53,354 bases of DNA from VBDM01 sp049802235 (GTDB lineage: Bacteria > Pseudomonadota > Gammaproteobacteria > Burkholderiales > SG8-39). Below, in pieces: positions 41,313 through 49,128 of this stretch (within the stretch, counting starts at the first letter, position 1; each line of letters starts with the position of its first letter). The stretch lies in the NCBI GenBank assembly GCA_049802235.1, contig JBARMB010000087.1:1-53354 (forward strand), written 5' to 3'. The position numbers and the translations under genes are program-made. Under the pieces are notes generated by a model. The model did no database searches and was not told where the DNA came from. It was given only the letters and a program-made list of their open reading frames with translations.

Positions 41313-41539
41313 AATGCGTAGTGTGCAAGCAGGCGGACACACGCCCCGGGGTGACGTCCGTGACTCTGGAGCGCGGCGGGGCAACCTTCGTAGTGAGGGA
41401 AGTTCCGGCGCAGGTCTGCCCGAACTGCGGCGAGGACTACGTGGACGGGAAGGTGGCGGCGGAGCTGCTGCGCTCCACCGAGGAACTGTCCCGGGCCGGT
41501 ACGCAGGTCGATATCAGGCGCTACGCAGCGGCGGCCTGA
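41309..41539 (+). CDS. YgiT/MqsA-type zinc finger protein (antitoxin-like)
   Basis: 76 residues. CVVCKQ near the start and CPNCGEDYVD near residue 35 give two Cys pairs for one zinc site, as in the N-terminal half of MqsA. The C-terminal helix-turn-helix of full MqsA is absent. AGGAG at 41298-41302 sets the start, which overlaps the DUF4258 stop. It is probably the antitoxin of this pair. Confidence 0.8.
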   Translation: MKCVVCKQADTRPGVTSVTLERGGATFVVREVPAQVCPNCGEDYVDGKVAAELLRSTEELSRAGTQVDIRRYAAAA

Positions 41540-41590
41540 ACTCCGAAGGTTTCGCGTCGAAGCGGTTTGCGGTCAGTCTGATTTACCCGC

Positions 41591-42064
41591 CTAGGCGGCG
41601 GCCCGAAGCGGAGCGTCATCAATCTCTGTTTCCCGAGTAAGGTGCACCAGACGCGGCGCGCCGCGAGCGACGGCCGCACGCGCGACGAGACTCCGGTGGC
41701 ACCTGTTGTAATCGGCCTCGAAGCAAAGCAGGCACGCCGTCTCCCTCTTTGCTATGCGTGCCAGTTCGTGAACGGCCTCGGCCTGAGTCTTGAGATACCT
41801 GCAGAAACTCCGCTCATACGTACCCCAGTCCCCGTCCAGCTTGAAGCGTTGCCGAATCGCCTTGGGGCAGCCAAGCGCAGTCATGTGAACGTATTCGATT
41901 CCGTGAGCGGCCAACGCGGCCGACAATGCGTTCTTCGAGAATCCCTTCTTCCTCGACAGCGGATATTCTCGTACATCGACAATTTGGCGAACACCGGCAT
42001 CCTTCAATCGATCGATGAAGGTATTCACGTTCAGCCCTTCGTATCCGAAGGTATAGAGTTTCAT
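41591..42064 (-). CDS. DUF488 domain-containing protein
   Basis: 157 residues from ATG 42064 (MKLYTFGYEGLNVNTFIDRL). Conserved DUF488 features are VDVREYPLSRKKGFSK, a central GCPKAIRQRF and the final CFEADYNRCHRSLVA with two cysteines. The function of the family is unknown, and it is often found near DNA-modification or mobile genes. It converges on the YgiT-type gene. Confidence 0.85.
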   Translation of the reverse strand: MKLYTFGYEGLNVNTFIDRLKDAGVRQIVDVREYPLSRKKGFSKNALSAALAAHGIEYVHMTALGCPKAIRQRFKLDGDWGTYERSFCRYLKTQAEAVHELARIAKRETACLLCFEADYNRCHRSLVARAAVARGAPRLVHLTRETEIDDAPLRAAA

Positions 42065-42200
42065 TCCAAGGCGTCCAAGCGAACGTAAGTGAGCGCATGT
42101 TAGCAGCATGCGGCTGCGGCCGGGTTTGATCGCAATTTCAGAATGAATCTGACATTCAGCCGTTTTCCATGCTCCAGTCAGGAAATTTCCATCCGGATCC

Positions 42201-42668
42201 TCAAGCGCGGCGCATGTTCAGCAGGGCCCCCGGAACGATGCCGGAAACCGAATCGAGGTCGATGACGAGCGCTACACCCTTCCGGTCCTTGTCCATGTTG
42301 CGCTCCGGTTCGGGCGAATTCTCGTAGACGGTGCGGCGCACTGGCTCGGCGCTGTCCAGGCGGCCGCGGCCGCGGAAGGTGATGAACGCCTTCGAGTCCG
42401 GACTGAGATCCCCGTAGAGCGCGACGACCGGCGGATGCCTGGCGATGGCCTTGAGCAGGCCGCCCTCGGGATTGCGCACCCAGATTGCGAGCTGCGTATC
42501 GCTGTAGGCCTGGAGGCTGCCGCGGAAAGAGAGGTGGGGTTCGCCGTTGTCGTCCGTGTAGGCGAAGCTCATCGGCCGGCCCTTCATGAGCGCGTTGTTG
42601 ACGATCTGCTTGATCTGGGGGGTGAGCTTCAGCTCGGTGAGAATCGGGGTCGTCTGCGACAGGGTCAT
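42201..42668 (-). CDS. Pyridoxamine 5'-phosphate oxidase family (PPOX-fold) protein
   Basis: 155 residues. The split-barrel flavin-binding fold is suggested by GRPMSFAYTDDNGEPHLSFRG (in parts PMSFAYTDDNGEPHLSFRG), GSLQAYSDTQLAIWVRNPEGG and VVALYGDLSPDSKAFITFRGRG (in part SKAFITFRGRG). The protein may bind FMN or F420. Substrate unknown. It lies next to a DUF1330 gene on the same strand. A short copy of part of this gene is found at 47376-47427. Confidence 0.72.
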   Translation of the reverse strand: MTLSQTTPILTELKLTPQIKQIVNNALMKGRPMSFAYTDDNGEPHLSFRGSLQAYSDTQLAIWVRNPEGGLLKAIARHPPVVALYGDLSPDSKAFITFRGRGRLDSAEPVRRTVYENSPEPERNMDKDRKGVALVIDLDSVSGIVPGALLNMRRA

Positions 42669-42694
42669 GGGTATTCCGTGTGGGCTTGTTGAAA

Positions 42695-42712
42695 GGGTCT
42701 GGGTCTGGGTCT
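42695..42712. repeat. GGGTCT hexamer repeat
   Basis: Three perfect copies of GGGTCT lie just outside the start of the PPOX-fold gene, between it and the DUF1330 gene. Copy number may vary by slippage. Confidence 0.7.
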
Positions 42713-42715
42713 GAG

Positions 42716-43009
42716 TCAGGCGACGCCTTCGACGATGCGCACATCGCGCTCGGCGGCATTGCCCAGGGCCTTCAGCGCCGCCTGGTAGGCGGGGCTGTCG
42801 TGCGCGGCGATCGCCTGCGCCACGCTGTCGAACTCGATCACCACCGTTCTCTGGTTGAGGCCCGCCTCGTAGGTCTTCGCCGGCGTGCCGCGGACGAGAA
42901 AGCGTCCTCCCGCGTTCTTTAGCGCGGGCCCGGCGAGCTTCGCGTACTCCGCGAGCGCTTCGGGTTTTTTGATCGAGCGATAGCACGCGATCCAGTATGC
43001 CTTGGCCAT
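42716..43009 (-). CDS. DUF1330 domain-containing protein
   Basis: 97 residues. It begins MAKAYWIACYRSIKKPEALAEY, shown in part as AYWIACYRSIKKPEAL, and has the family block GGRFLVRGTPAKTYE followed by VVIEFDSVAQAIAAHDSPAYQAA (in part FDSVAQAIAAHDSPAYQ). DUF1330 proteins are dimeric ferredoxin-like folds of unknown role. GAGAGG precedes the ATG. It is cotranscribed with the PPOX-fold gene. Confidence 0.88.
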   Translation of the reverse strand: MAKAYWIACYRSIKKPEALAEYAKLAGPALKNAGGRFLVRGTPAKTYEAGLNQRTVVIEFDSVAQAIAAHDSPAYQAALKALGNAAERDVRIVEGVA

Positions 43010-43084
43010 GGGTGTCCTCTCGGGAAGCGTCAATCGGTATTGTGCACTAGTGTAGTGTTTCAAAAGTACGTTGCATAATTCTCA

Positions 43085-43197
43085 CGTCATTCCGGCCACG
43101 CCCGCGCAGCGGGCACGAGCCGGAATCCAGAGACTTTTCAAGACGCTGGATTCCCCCTCCGCTTTCGCGGAGGCTAAAGGGGGCCGCGGGAATGACG
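43085..43197. repeat. Dispersed inverted repeat (copy 6)
   Basis: The variant form with CGTCATTCCGGCC at the left and GGGAATGACG at the right, plus inner ATCCAG/CTGGAT pairs. A CCCCCTCCGC/GCGGAGG...GGGGG hairpin is inserted in the right half. Confidence 0.8.
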
Positions 43198-43297
43198 GAG
43201 CGGGAAATCTATCCGCGAATTGACGACTCGGGACACCGGGTCGCCGCGACCAGCACCTTTAAAAAGGGTGTGGGCGGGCGGGCTTCTCCGCTGTGAC

Positions 43298-43509
43298 TTG
43301 AACAACTTCAAACAGGCGGCAAACAGGTACGTTTTTCCCCGCTTGCCGCCGGTGATCACTTTCGGTATCCCCAGGCGTTCCAGATCGGCAACCAGTTTGC
43401 ACGCCGATGCCGGGGAAATTTTCGCCACCCCACCGGCTTTGGCGGCATCGATCATCGGATGTTGATATAGATGGCGACGCCCCCGCTCGTCGTCAATCCG
43501 CATCTGAAA
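43298..43509 (-). pseudogene. Fic-family protein C-terminal winged-helix remnant
   Basis: One minus-strand frame reads HLYQHPMIDAAKAGGVAKIS then ASACKLVADLERLGIPKVITGGKRGKTYLF (in parts CKLVADLERLGIPKV and ITGGKRGKTYLFAACLKLF). This resembles the C-terminal winged helix of Fic proteins. The catalytic HPFxxGNGR domain is absent and no start is apparent. The stretch 43198-43648 holds nothing else. Confidence 0.45.
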
Positions 43510-43648
43510 TCCAAAGTCGGCTTCGATCCGCTGCTGCTCGGCGTGCAATCCGGGCGTATGCTCCCACGCTAGCCGCGCTTGACACGTTGTACATGGAAAC
43601 TGGATCCGCCGGTCACGAAATTCCGTCCGGCCAGATGAGGAGAACCGC

Positions 43649-44740
43649 ATGAGCACCAAGCCCCCGTTCCGCGCCGACCACGTCGGCAGCCTGATGCGCC
43701 CGCCCGAGCTGCGCGAGGCGCGCGCGAAGGCGAAGGCCGGAGGGCTCTCCGTCGCCGATTTGCGCGCGGTCGAGGACCGCTCGATCCGCGAGGCGGTGGC
43801 GAAGCAGGAGGCGATCGGCCTGCAGGGAATCACTGACGGCGAGTACCGGCGCGATTACTGGCATCTCGATTTCTGCCGGCAACTCGACGGCGTCACGTTG
43901 AAGCCGGTGGTCGGGCTCACGTTCCAAGCCGAGGACGTTCCGCCGATGGTGACGGTCTCAGGCAAATTGGCCTGCCCGCGCCCGATCATGACCGATCATT
44001 TCGCCTTCCTGAAGTCGGTGGTGAAGAAAACGCCCAAGCTCTGCATTCCCGCGCCCGCGACGCTGCACTTTCGCGGCGGGCGCAACGCCATCTCGCGCGA
44101 GGCCTACCCGGACCTGGCGGAATTCTGGGCGGACGCCGCCGCGGCGTGGCGCGTCGCCATCGGCCACATCGGCGCGGCCGGCTGCACCTACCTGCAGCTC
44201 GACGACGTGAGCTTCTCCTACCTGTGCGACGAGAAGGTGCGCGAGAACTTCCGCGCCCACGGCGACGATCCGGCGACGCTCCCGCGCGCCTATGCCGAGG
44301 CGATCAACGGGGCGCTTGCCGACCGGCCCGCCGGCATGACGGTCACGATGCACACTTGCCGCGGCAACTTCCGCAGCACCTGGATGGCGGCGGGCGCCTA
44401 CCAGGACGAGGTCATCGAGGCGATGTTCTCGACCGACGTGGATGGCTACTTCATGGAGTACGACTCCTCGCGCTCAGGCGGCTTCGAGCCGCTGCGCCTG
44501 CTGCCGCAAAACAAGAAGGTGGTGCTCGGCCTCGTCACCACCAAGGTCGGCGCGCTGGAGACGAAGGACGAGATCAAGCGCCGCATCGACGAGGCGGCGA
44601 AATTCGTCCCGCTGGAACACCTGTGCCTGTCGCCGCAGTGCGGCTTCGCCAGCACCCACCACGGCAACGCGCTCAGCATCGACGAGCAGTGGCGCAAGCT
44701 CGAGCGCGTGGTCGAGGTGGCGCGCGAGGTGTGGGGGTAA
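43649..44740 (+). CDS. MetE C-terminal family (5-methyltetrahydropteroyltriglutamate-homocysteine methyltransferase-like) protein
   Basis: 363 residues. The opening PPFRADHVGSLMRPPELREA has the H-x-GS-x2-R pattern. Zinc ligands are predicted in MHTCRGNFRSTW (His, Cys), in the nearby glutamate of FMEYDSSRSGGFEPL, and in LSPQCGFAST (Cys). It is the catalytic half of MetE only, as in the group often annotated as epoxyalkane:CoM-like or methionine-synthase II proteins. AGGAG precedes the ATG. A 40-base copy of part of the gene is at 45441-45480. Confidence 0.85.
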   Translation: MSTKPPFRADHVGSLMRPPELREARAKAKAGGLSVADLRAVEDRSIREAVAKQEAIGLQGITDGEYRRDYWHLDFCRQLDGVTLKPVVGLTFQAEDVPPMVTVSGKLACPRPIMTDHFAFLKSVVKKTPKLCIPAPATLHFRGGRNAISREAYPDLAEFWADAAAAWRVAIGHIGAAGCTYLQLDDVSFSYLCDEKVRENFRAHGDDPATLPRAYAEAINGALADRPAGMTVTMHTCRGNFRSTWMAAGAYQDEVIEAMFSTDVDGYFMEYDSSRSGGFEPLRLLPQNKKVVLGLVTTKVGALETKDEIKRRIDEAAKFVPLEHLCLSPQCGFASTHHGNALSIDEQWRKLERVVEVAREVWG

Positions 44741-44803
44741 GTGTGGGGGTGAGAGGGCGCGGCTCAAGCGCCGCGGGGCCCCGGACTGACGCGGGCTACG
44801 CGC

Positions 44804-45121
44804 TCATATTCCGGTTATGACCAGGTCCAGCGCGGCGATGATCGAGTGGCGCTGATTTGCAAGATTCGCGATTGGCTCGCCGAGCGCTTTTCTGGACACG
44901 CCTGCGAGTTCGGGCGTCAGCATGGCCATCTTGCGGCCTTCGACCTCGAACACCGGGTTGAGTCTCTCGGCCAGCTTTCCCTTGAGCACCTCGGGTTTGC
45001 ACAGCGGAACGACAACCCGGGTTGCCAGGGTGTCGAGCAGGTCCGACTGGACGTCAAACAGGTAGGGAATGCGCGCGCGGGTGGCGGGATTGGCGTTGCG
45101 ATAGATGTCGAACTGCGCCAT
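44804..45121 (-). CDS. ccdB: CcdB-family toxin
   Basis: 105 residues, the normal CcdB length. It begins MAQFDIYRNANPATRARIPYLFDVQSDLL (in parts QFDIYRNANPATRARIPYLF), has TRVVVPL in the third strand region, and ends HSIIAALDLVITGI with the aromatic-free family tail. CcdB poisons DNA gyrase. The ATG overlaps the stop of the CcdA gene. Confidence 0.92.
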   Translation of the reverse strand: MAQFDIYRNANPATRARIPYLFDVQSDLLDTLATRVVVPLCKPEVLKGKLAERLNPVFEVEGRKMAMLTPELAGVSRKALGEPIANLANQRHSIIAALDLVITGI

Positions 45122-45369
45122 CAGAACGAGCGCAGCCCATCGCTGAATACACCATGCTTTTCCACATGGTCGTTGTAGGCGTCTAGCGCAGCGCGATTTT
45201 TTTCGAGCCACTGCGCGCGCTCGTGTTGGCGGATTGCTTCGACCAAGCCGGCTTCGACCACTTGCGACAGGTTGAGCTTGAGGCGCCTGGCCAGGGCAAG
45301 CAGGTCGCTATCGATGCTGAGGTTGGTGGCTTTTTTGCGCCTGCGCGGGGCATTCGTATGGGTCAGCAT
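45121..45369 (-). CDS. ccdA: CcdA-type antitoxin
   Basis: 82 residues from ATG 45369; ATG 45396 lies inside the operator palindrome and is less likely. The N-terminal ribbon-helix-helix (KKATNLSIDSDLLALARRLKLNLSQVVE, in parts TNLSIDSDLLALARRLKLNLS) binds DNA. The C-terminal part with WLEKNRAALDAYNDHVEKHG then GVFSDGLRSF resembles the CcdA toxin-binding tail. A stop-start overlap couples it to ccdB. Confidence 0.9.
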   Translation of the reverse strand: MLTHTNAPRRRKKATNLSIDSDLLALARRLKLNLSQVVEAGLVEAIRQHERAQWLEKNRAALDAYNDHVEKHGVFSDGLRSF

Positions 45370-45388
45370 GGCGATCTTGTAAGATGCG

Positions 45389-45409
45389 ATGCGCATAGTG
45401 TATGCGCAT
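45389..45409 (-). promoter_or_regulatory. ccdAB operator palindrome
   Basis: Nine-base arms ATGCGCATA and TATGCGCAT flank GTG. It lies 20-40 bases upstream of the ccdA start, as expected for autoregulation by the CcdA-CcdB complex. A -35 candidate TTGTTG is at 45427-45422; the -10 is not clear. Confidence 0.6.
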
Positions 45410-45440
45410 ACCAGATGGGGCGCAACAAGGCCACGGCATA

Positions 45441-45480
45441 AACACCTGCCGCGGCAAATTCCGCAGCACCTGGATGGCGA
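45441..45480 (+). pseudogene. Fragment copied from a MetE-family gene
   Basis: 36 of 40 bases match 44351-44390 inside the MetE-like gene, in the same orientation, and still encode TCRGKFRSTWMA around the zinc-site motif. The homology stops sharply on both sides. The gap 45410-45732 has no other gene. Confidence 0.7.
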
Positions 45481-45732
45481 CGCGCCGCATCGAGGCGCCC
45501 GCCTGGTCGTGGAACGGAATGCGATGCTGACTCACAACGCGGCGTGATTGAGCATCCCGATTTTTGCCGTCGGCGGTCATGATCGCGAATCTCGGCCCGT
45601 AAGAATCGTCCATGCCCATCGCCGCCGCCTTTGCCACTTCGCACGCCTGCACGTTTCAGGCGCCCGGGACCTGGGACAAGCACCGCGAGCGCTCCGAGAG
45701 CAATGTCGCGCAAGGCGGGGCGGCCCACGTTT

Positions 45733-46395
45733 TCATGCCCTCCGGGCGACGTCGCCGTCGGCCGGTACAGGCGGCTTCGCCCGCAGCAGTCCCAGACTCT
45801 GGAAGCGCAGGAACAATTCGCGGCAGACCCAGGCATCCGTGGCGGCGTAGGTAATCTGCGCCGCGGACAGGCGTGGCGCGGCCCAGTTTGACGTGCGGGT
45901 GCCTTTGGGAATCCGGCATCCGAGGAAAATCCCGGCGAGATTGCGCACGCCGGTCTGGCCGAGGCCACAGCGGCGCGCGACGACGCCCAGATCGAGCACG
46001 TTCTTCTCCTGAAACGGAAACAGCCGCTTGAGCGCGCGCAGATCGTGCGCCAGCCCGACACCGGCCTTGACGCTGCGCGGTTCCGCCAGCAGTTCGGCGA
46101 GAACCGGGAAAACATTCAGGCGGTGAAACTGGAACAAATACACCGCGCGCGACGTGGCCGCCTGGACCAGACAGGGCAGATGGCTCTCGCCCTTCCTGAA
46201 CGAGGGCCGCGTCTCCGTATCGAGTCCGACGACGCGCTCCTGCCGGGTGTCCGCCAGGGCATGTTCCAGATCCTGCGGCGTTGCCACCAGGCACACCTTG
46301 CCCTCATACCGGCGGATGGGCAGGTTCGCCATTTCCTCCCGGGAAATCGAGCGAACGATTCCGCGGTGCAAATCGACTGGGGTCGCGGGATTCAT
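45733..46395 (-). CDS. 3'-5' exonuclease, RNase D-like DEDDy domain
   Basis: 220 residues from ATG 46395 (MNPATPVDLHRGIVRSISRE); earlier codons in the frame look spurious. The exonuclease residues are complete: Asp59 and Glu61 in GLDTETRP, Asp118 in LAHDLRAL, and Tyr183-x3-Asp187 in YAATDAW. HRDC domains of true RNase D are absent. It probably trims RNA or DNA 3' ends. Confidence 0.85.
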   Translation of the reverse strand: MNPATPVDLHRGIVRSISREEMANLPIRRYEGKVCLVATPQDLEHALADTRQERVVGLDTETRPSFRKGESHLPCLVQAATSRAVYLFQFHRLNVFPVLAELLAEPRSVKAGVGLAHDLRALKRLFPFQEKNVLDLGVVARRCGLGQTGVRNLAGIFLGCRIPKGTRTSNWAAPRLSAAQITYAATDAWVCRELFLRFQSLGLLRAKPPVPADGDVARRA

Positions 46396-46727
46396 CAAGC
46401 CGTGCAGGTTAGCGCATTTTCCCGAGCGGTTAACCGGGGACACGCTGATGCCGCCCCGACATTCCGTCGAATTGCTGTCATCCGTCCGCCTGGCTTCACC
46501 CGAAGGCCGCTTTCCTGCTCGACCCGGGCGATATTGCGATGCAACGCCGCGCCGCAATCGCCCGCGGTCTCAACGCCAACCAGGTCATGCAAGCGTTTGG
46601 TTTGGTTCGTGTCCTGCTCTCTTGCTGCCTGCCGTTTCAGGCAACCTGGGCGAAGCATCGAACCCTCTGGTACGGGAATTGCTCGTGATGTCTGTACAGC
46701 GTGGCATTTCATGGATCGGAGGACGAC
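46396..46727. other. Gap without a recognisable gene
   Basis: 332 bases. Frames open in both strands but none has family features or a good ribosome site. No repeat of the dispersed family is present. Confidence 0.5.
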
Positions 46728-46964
46728 ATGGGACAGAACGCATTGCATCTGGAAGAAGTCAACTTGGCACAGAAAATTTCGATTCTGGAAGAAGTCATCA
46801 GGGAATTTCGACAAATTCTGCCCGAGGAGTGCGCCACGGCGCAGGCAATCGACCAGGGAGCGCCGTGGGAGCAGATTGCACTGAAGGCGATCGCTGACGG
46901 TTACATCGAGTTCGCGGAGGAGTGCAACAAGTTCGTGGAGGCTTGCCTGCGGCGCGGCGCCTGA
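46728..46964 (+). CDS. Hypothetical small protein
   Basis: 78 residues. GGAGG at 46718-46722 is five bases before the ATG, strong support for translation. It is acidic and predicted all-helical (LHLEEVNLAQKISILEEVIREF, in part NLAQKISILEEVIREF) with one Cys pair region EECNKFVEAC. Base composition is lower in GC than its neighbours at the 5' side. I do not recognise the family. Confidence 0.6.
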   Translation: MGQNALHLEEVNLAQKISILEEVIREFRQILPEECATAQAIDQGAPWEQIALKAIADGYIEFAEECNKFVEACLRRGA

Positions 46965-47070
46965 GAACGCTCGAGCGGAATTTGCGCTGCTCGGGCGACC
47001 CCCCTCCTGGCAGGAACATTTTTTCCGTATATATGCCGGCGTACGGGCCGGCCGGGTTCCGAAGTGGAGC

Positions 47071-47361
47071 ATGCTGCCTATGATCGACGCGCATCCTGAC
47101 CATGGCCGGTTGCGCGCGCGAGCGGCGCCGGAGATGAGTCACATCGGCCCTGCCGGGGAATGCGGCGATCTATTTGCCGGGAAACGCATCCCCCGGCGCA
47201 GTCCGGCGATCAGGCGCAGGCTCGCGCCTGAATTGACAGCGGCCCGCGTGCTCTGCCATCAGCTCCGACGCAAACAGGCGTCCCCGGACAGGAAACGGAT
47301 CGCGCATCTGATCTGCCTGAACCTCCTGGCGATACTGAAGCAACGCTCGCGGCGACCCTAG
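47071..47361 (+). CDS. Possible small Arg-rich ORF
   Basis: 96 codons starting MLPMIDAHPDHGRLRARAAPE, in part MLPMIDAHPDHGRLRAR. There is no convincing ribosome site and no recognised domain. The Arg content is typical of non-coding high-GC frames. It is listed only because the 477-base stretch 46965-47441 has no other candidate besides the fragment at 47376. Confidence 0.2.
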   Translation: MLPMIDAHPDHGRLRARAAPEMSHIGPAGECGDLFAGKRIPRRSPAIRRRLAPELTAARVLCHQLRRKQASPDRKRIAHLICLNLLAILKQRSRRP

Positions 47362-47375
47362 CGGACCGGCGTCGA

Positions 47376-47427
47376 GCGAGCTGCGCATCGCTGCAGGCCT
47401 GGAGGCTGCCGCGGGAAGAGAGGTTGG
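47376..47427 (-). pseudogene. Fragment copied from the PPOX-fold gene
   Basis: 48 of 52 bases match 42487-42538 in the same orientation. The minus-strand frame still reads LSSRGSLQACSDAQLA against LSFRGSLQAYSDTQLA of the intact gene. No further homology is seen on either side. Confidence 0.7.
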
Positions 47428-47441
47428 ATGCGCGCACGATT

Positions 47442-48026
47442 TCAAGTCGAATCCTGCCGTCCACGCCCGATCCCGGGCAGCAGCTTCGCGAGTTCAACGC
47501 CGTGCACGAGCCGGATATTCTTCTCGGCCGCAAACGCGCGCGCGTTGTCGGTGATCTCGCCCGCGGCGATATAGATGCATTCGTGCGCGTCGCGTGCTTG
47601 CCTGGCAGCATGGAGTTCACGCAGCGGCTCGATGCCGGTGCGCGCGACTTTCCAGCGCTTGCAGCCGACCAGCGAAATGCGCCTCGCCTTGGTCAGCTCG
47701 AAGTCGGCCCCCGCGCCGCCGAGCCGGCTCACGGTGTAGCCGTCACGGCGATAGGCGTCCTCGAGCGCAGCGGAAAAACCATCCCGCGACATCGCGCGAA
47801 GCGCCGCGAGCGTGCCGGAGACCCGCGCGGCGCTCGGCGCGCGAAGCTGCTTCCAGCCGGCGTAGCCCCCGATGACCATGAACGGCAGCGCGACGAAAAA
47901 CGCATAGGTCCCGGGCAGCAGGAGCCTCGCCGCCGCAAAAATTCCCGCGGCGAGAGCGATGCTTGTCCACCACTGCGAGCGCAGCAGGATCGCGAACAGC
48001 GAATTCTCGCTCATCTGAAACTTCAT
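47442..48026 (-). CDS. Membrane-anchored restriction endonuclease-like (Mrr_cat) protein
   Basis: 194 residues. Two hydrophobic segments (residues about 18-55, WWTSIALAAGIFAAARLLL and AFFVALPFMVIGG) are followed by a Mrr-type domain: GFSAALEDAYRRDGYTVSRLG, then the Asp of GADFELTK and Lys of LVGCKRWK. The usual Q-x-K glutamine is Gly here. Membrane Mrr-like proteins of this size are common in betaproteobacteria; whether they cut DNA is unknown. Confidence 0.7.
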   Translation of the reverse strand: MKFQMSENSLFAILLRSQWWTSIALAAGIFAAARLLLPGTYAFFVALPFMVIGGYAGWKQLRAPSAARVSGTLAALRAMSRDGFSAALEDAYRRDGYTVSRLGGAGADFELTKARRISLVGCKRWKVARTGIEPLRELHAARQARDAHECIYIAAGEITDNARAFAAEKNIRLVHGVELAKLLPGIGRGRQDST

Positions 48027-48269
48027 CTTCTGCGCCGCATCGGCGAGGTGGTCGCAAGGCCGGCATTATACGAGCCCGTTGCCGAATCAATCGCATCGGC
48101 GATCGCGACGCGATGGTGAAACGAGTACCACCGCTTGCGGCGGTATAAACTCTCCACCTGACCGCGCCCCCGGTGGGGGCGGGCGAACACGAGTGCCCGG
48201 CGTGCGGTCCTGGCGTATGCTGCCGTGCTTCCCGGGCTTCCGGGCAGCGCAATTCAAAAAGGAGATCGC

Positions 48270-48638
48270 ATGCCACGCAGCATCCTCGGCGAAGCGCAAA
48301 TCCATCCCGCCGTGCGCGAAAAAATCGCGAATTACCAGACGGACATCGTGAAGGAGGTGCAGGCCGCCGTGGCGGCGAACGACATCGTCGTCGTGGGCAT
48401 GCGGCAGAATCCGTTTCCGAAACAGGCGCGGAAGGCGCTCGATGCCGCCGGTCTCGCGTACCGGTATCTCGAATACGGCAGCTACTTCGGCCAATGGCAT
48501 CGCCGCCTCGCGCTCAAGATGTGGACCGGCTGGCCTACCTTTCCCATGGTGTTCGTGAAGGGCGAGCTCGTCGGCGGCGCGGACGATCTCGCGCGCTTGA
48601 TCGAGAGCGGAGAGCTGGCTCGCAAGCGCCAGCGCTGA
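48270..48638 (+). CDS. Glutaredoxin-like protein without cysteine
   Basis: 122 residues; AGGAG at 48260-48264 sets the ATG. The overall pattern is that of monothiol glutaredoxins: DIVVVGMRQNPFPKQARKALDAAG, in part VVVGMRQNPFPKQARK, then WTGWPTFPMVFVKGELVGGADDL (in part GWPTFPMVFVKGELVGG) with the cis-proline. The active-site CGFS/CPYC cysteine is replaced in NPFPKQ, and the whole protein contains no cysteine, so normal redox or Fe-S transfer is impossible. It ends directly before the PIN gene. Confidence 0.8.
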   Translation: MPRSILGEAQIHPAVREKIANYQTDIVKEVQAAVAANDIVVVGMRQNPFPKQARKALDAAGLAYRYLEYGSYFGQWHRRLALKMWTGWPTFPMVFVKGELVGGADDLARLIESGELARKRQR

Positions 48639-49112
48639 ATGCACAGCTCGGCGCGCACTCTGCTCTGCGTCATCCTCGACACCAACGTCTGGCTCGACTG
48701 GCTGGTCTTCGACGATCCCTCGATCGCGCCCATCAAGGTCGCGGTCGCCGCGGAGCGCGCGGAAATCTTCATCGACGCGGCCTGCGAGGCTGAGCTGGAA
48801 CGGGTGCTCGGGTATGGCTTCGGCAAGCGCACCCTCGACGCCGCGACACAGGCGGCCTGCCTCGCCGAGTGCCGGCGCGTGACGCAGCGGATCGACTTGC
48901 CGATGCCGGAGGCGGAGCGCGCGCAGTTGCCGGTGTGCCGCGACCGGGACGATCAGAAGTTCCTGGAGGCGGCGCTCGCCGCGCGCGCGGAGTGCCTCGT
49001 CACCAAGGACCGGGCGCTATTGGAACTGGCGCGGCGCCCGACGCCCTTTCGCATCCTGTCGCCTGAGGCGTTCGCCGCCTTGCGGGTACAATCAAGCGAC
49101 GTATCGGTCTGA
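48639..49112 (+). CDS. PIN-domain protein (COG1569-type toxin component)
   Basis: 157 residues. The acidic metal-binding residues are Asp14 (ILDTNVWLDW), Glu50/52 (CEAELERVL), Asp102/104/105 (CRDRDDQKFLEAA) and Asp124 (VTKDRALLELA), so the RNase site is intact. The ATG directly follows the TGA of the glutaredoxin-like gene. No antitoxin with a DNA-binding domain is beside it. Confidence 0.85.
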   Translation: MHSSARTLLCVILDTNVWLDWLVFDDPSIAPIKVAVAAERAEIFIDAACEAELERVLGYGFGKRTLDAATQAACLAECRRVTQRIDLPMPEAERAQLPVCRDRDDQKFLEAALAARAECLVTKDRALLELARRPTPFRILSPEAFAALRVQSSDVSV

Positions 49113-49128
49113 CACCGGGCCGCTTCCC

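Noticed and set aside
41591..41640. Extension of the DUF488 gene to an upstream start at 42109
   Set aside because: The extra N-terminal codons (MLLTCAHLRSLGRLG) are not family-like; MKLYTFGYEG is the usual opening.
42695..42712. Phase-variable control of the PPOX-fold gene by GGGTCT repeats
   Set aside because: Only three units, outside the coding frame, with no promoter placed around them; kept as a plain repeat.
46400..46557. N-terminal extension of the RNase D-like protein
   Set aside because: Low-complexity, no homology-like pattern, and ATG 46395 gives a protein of expected domain length.
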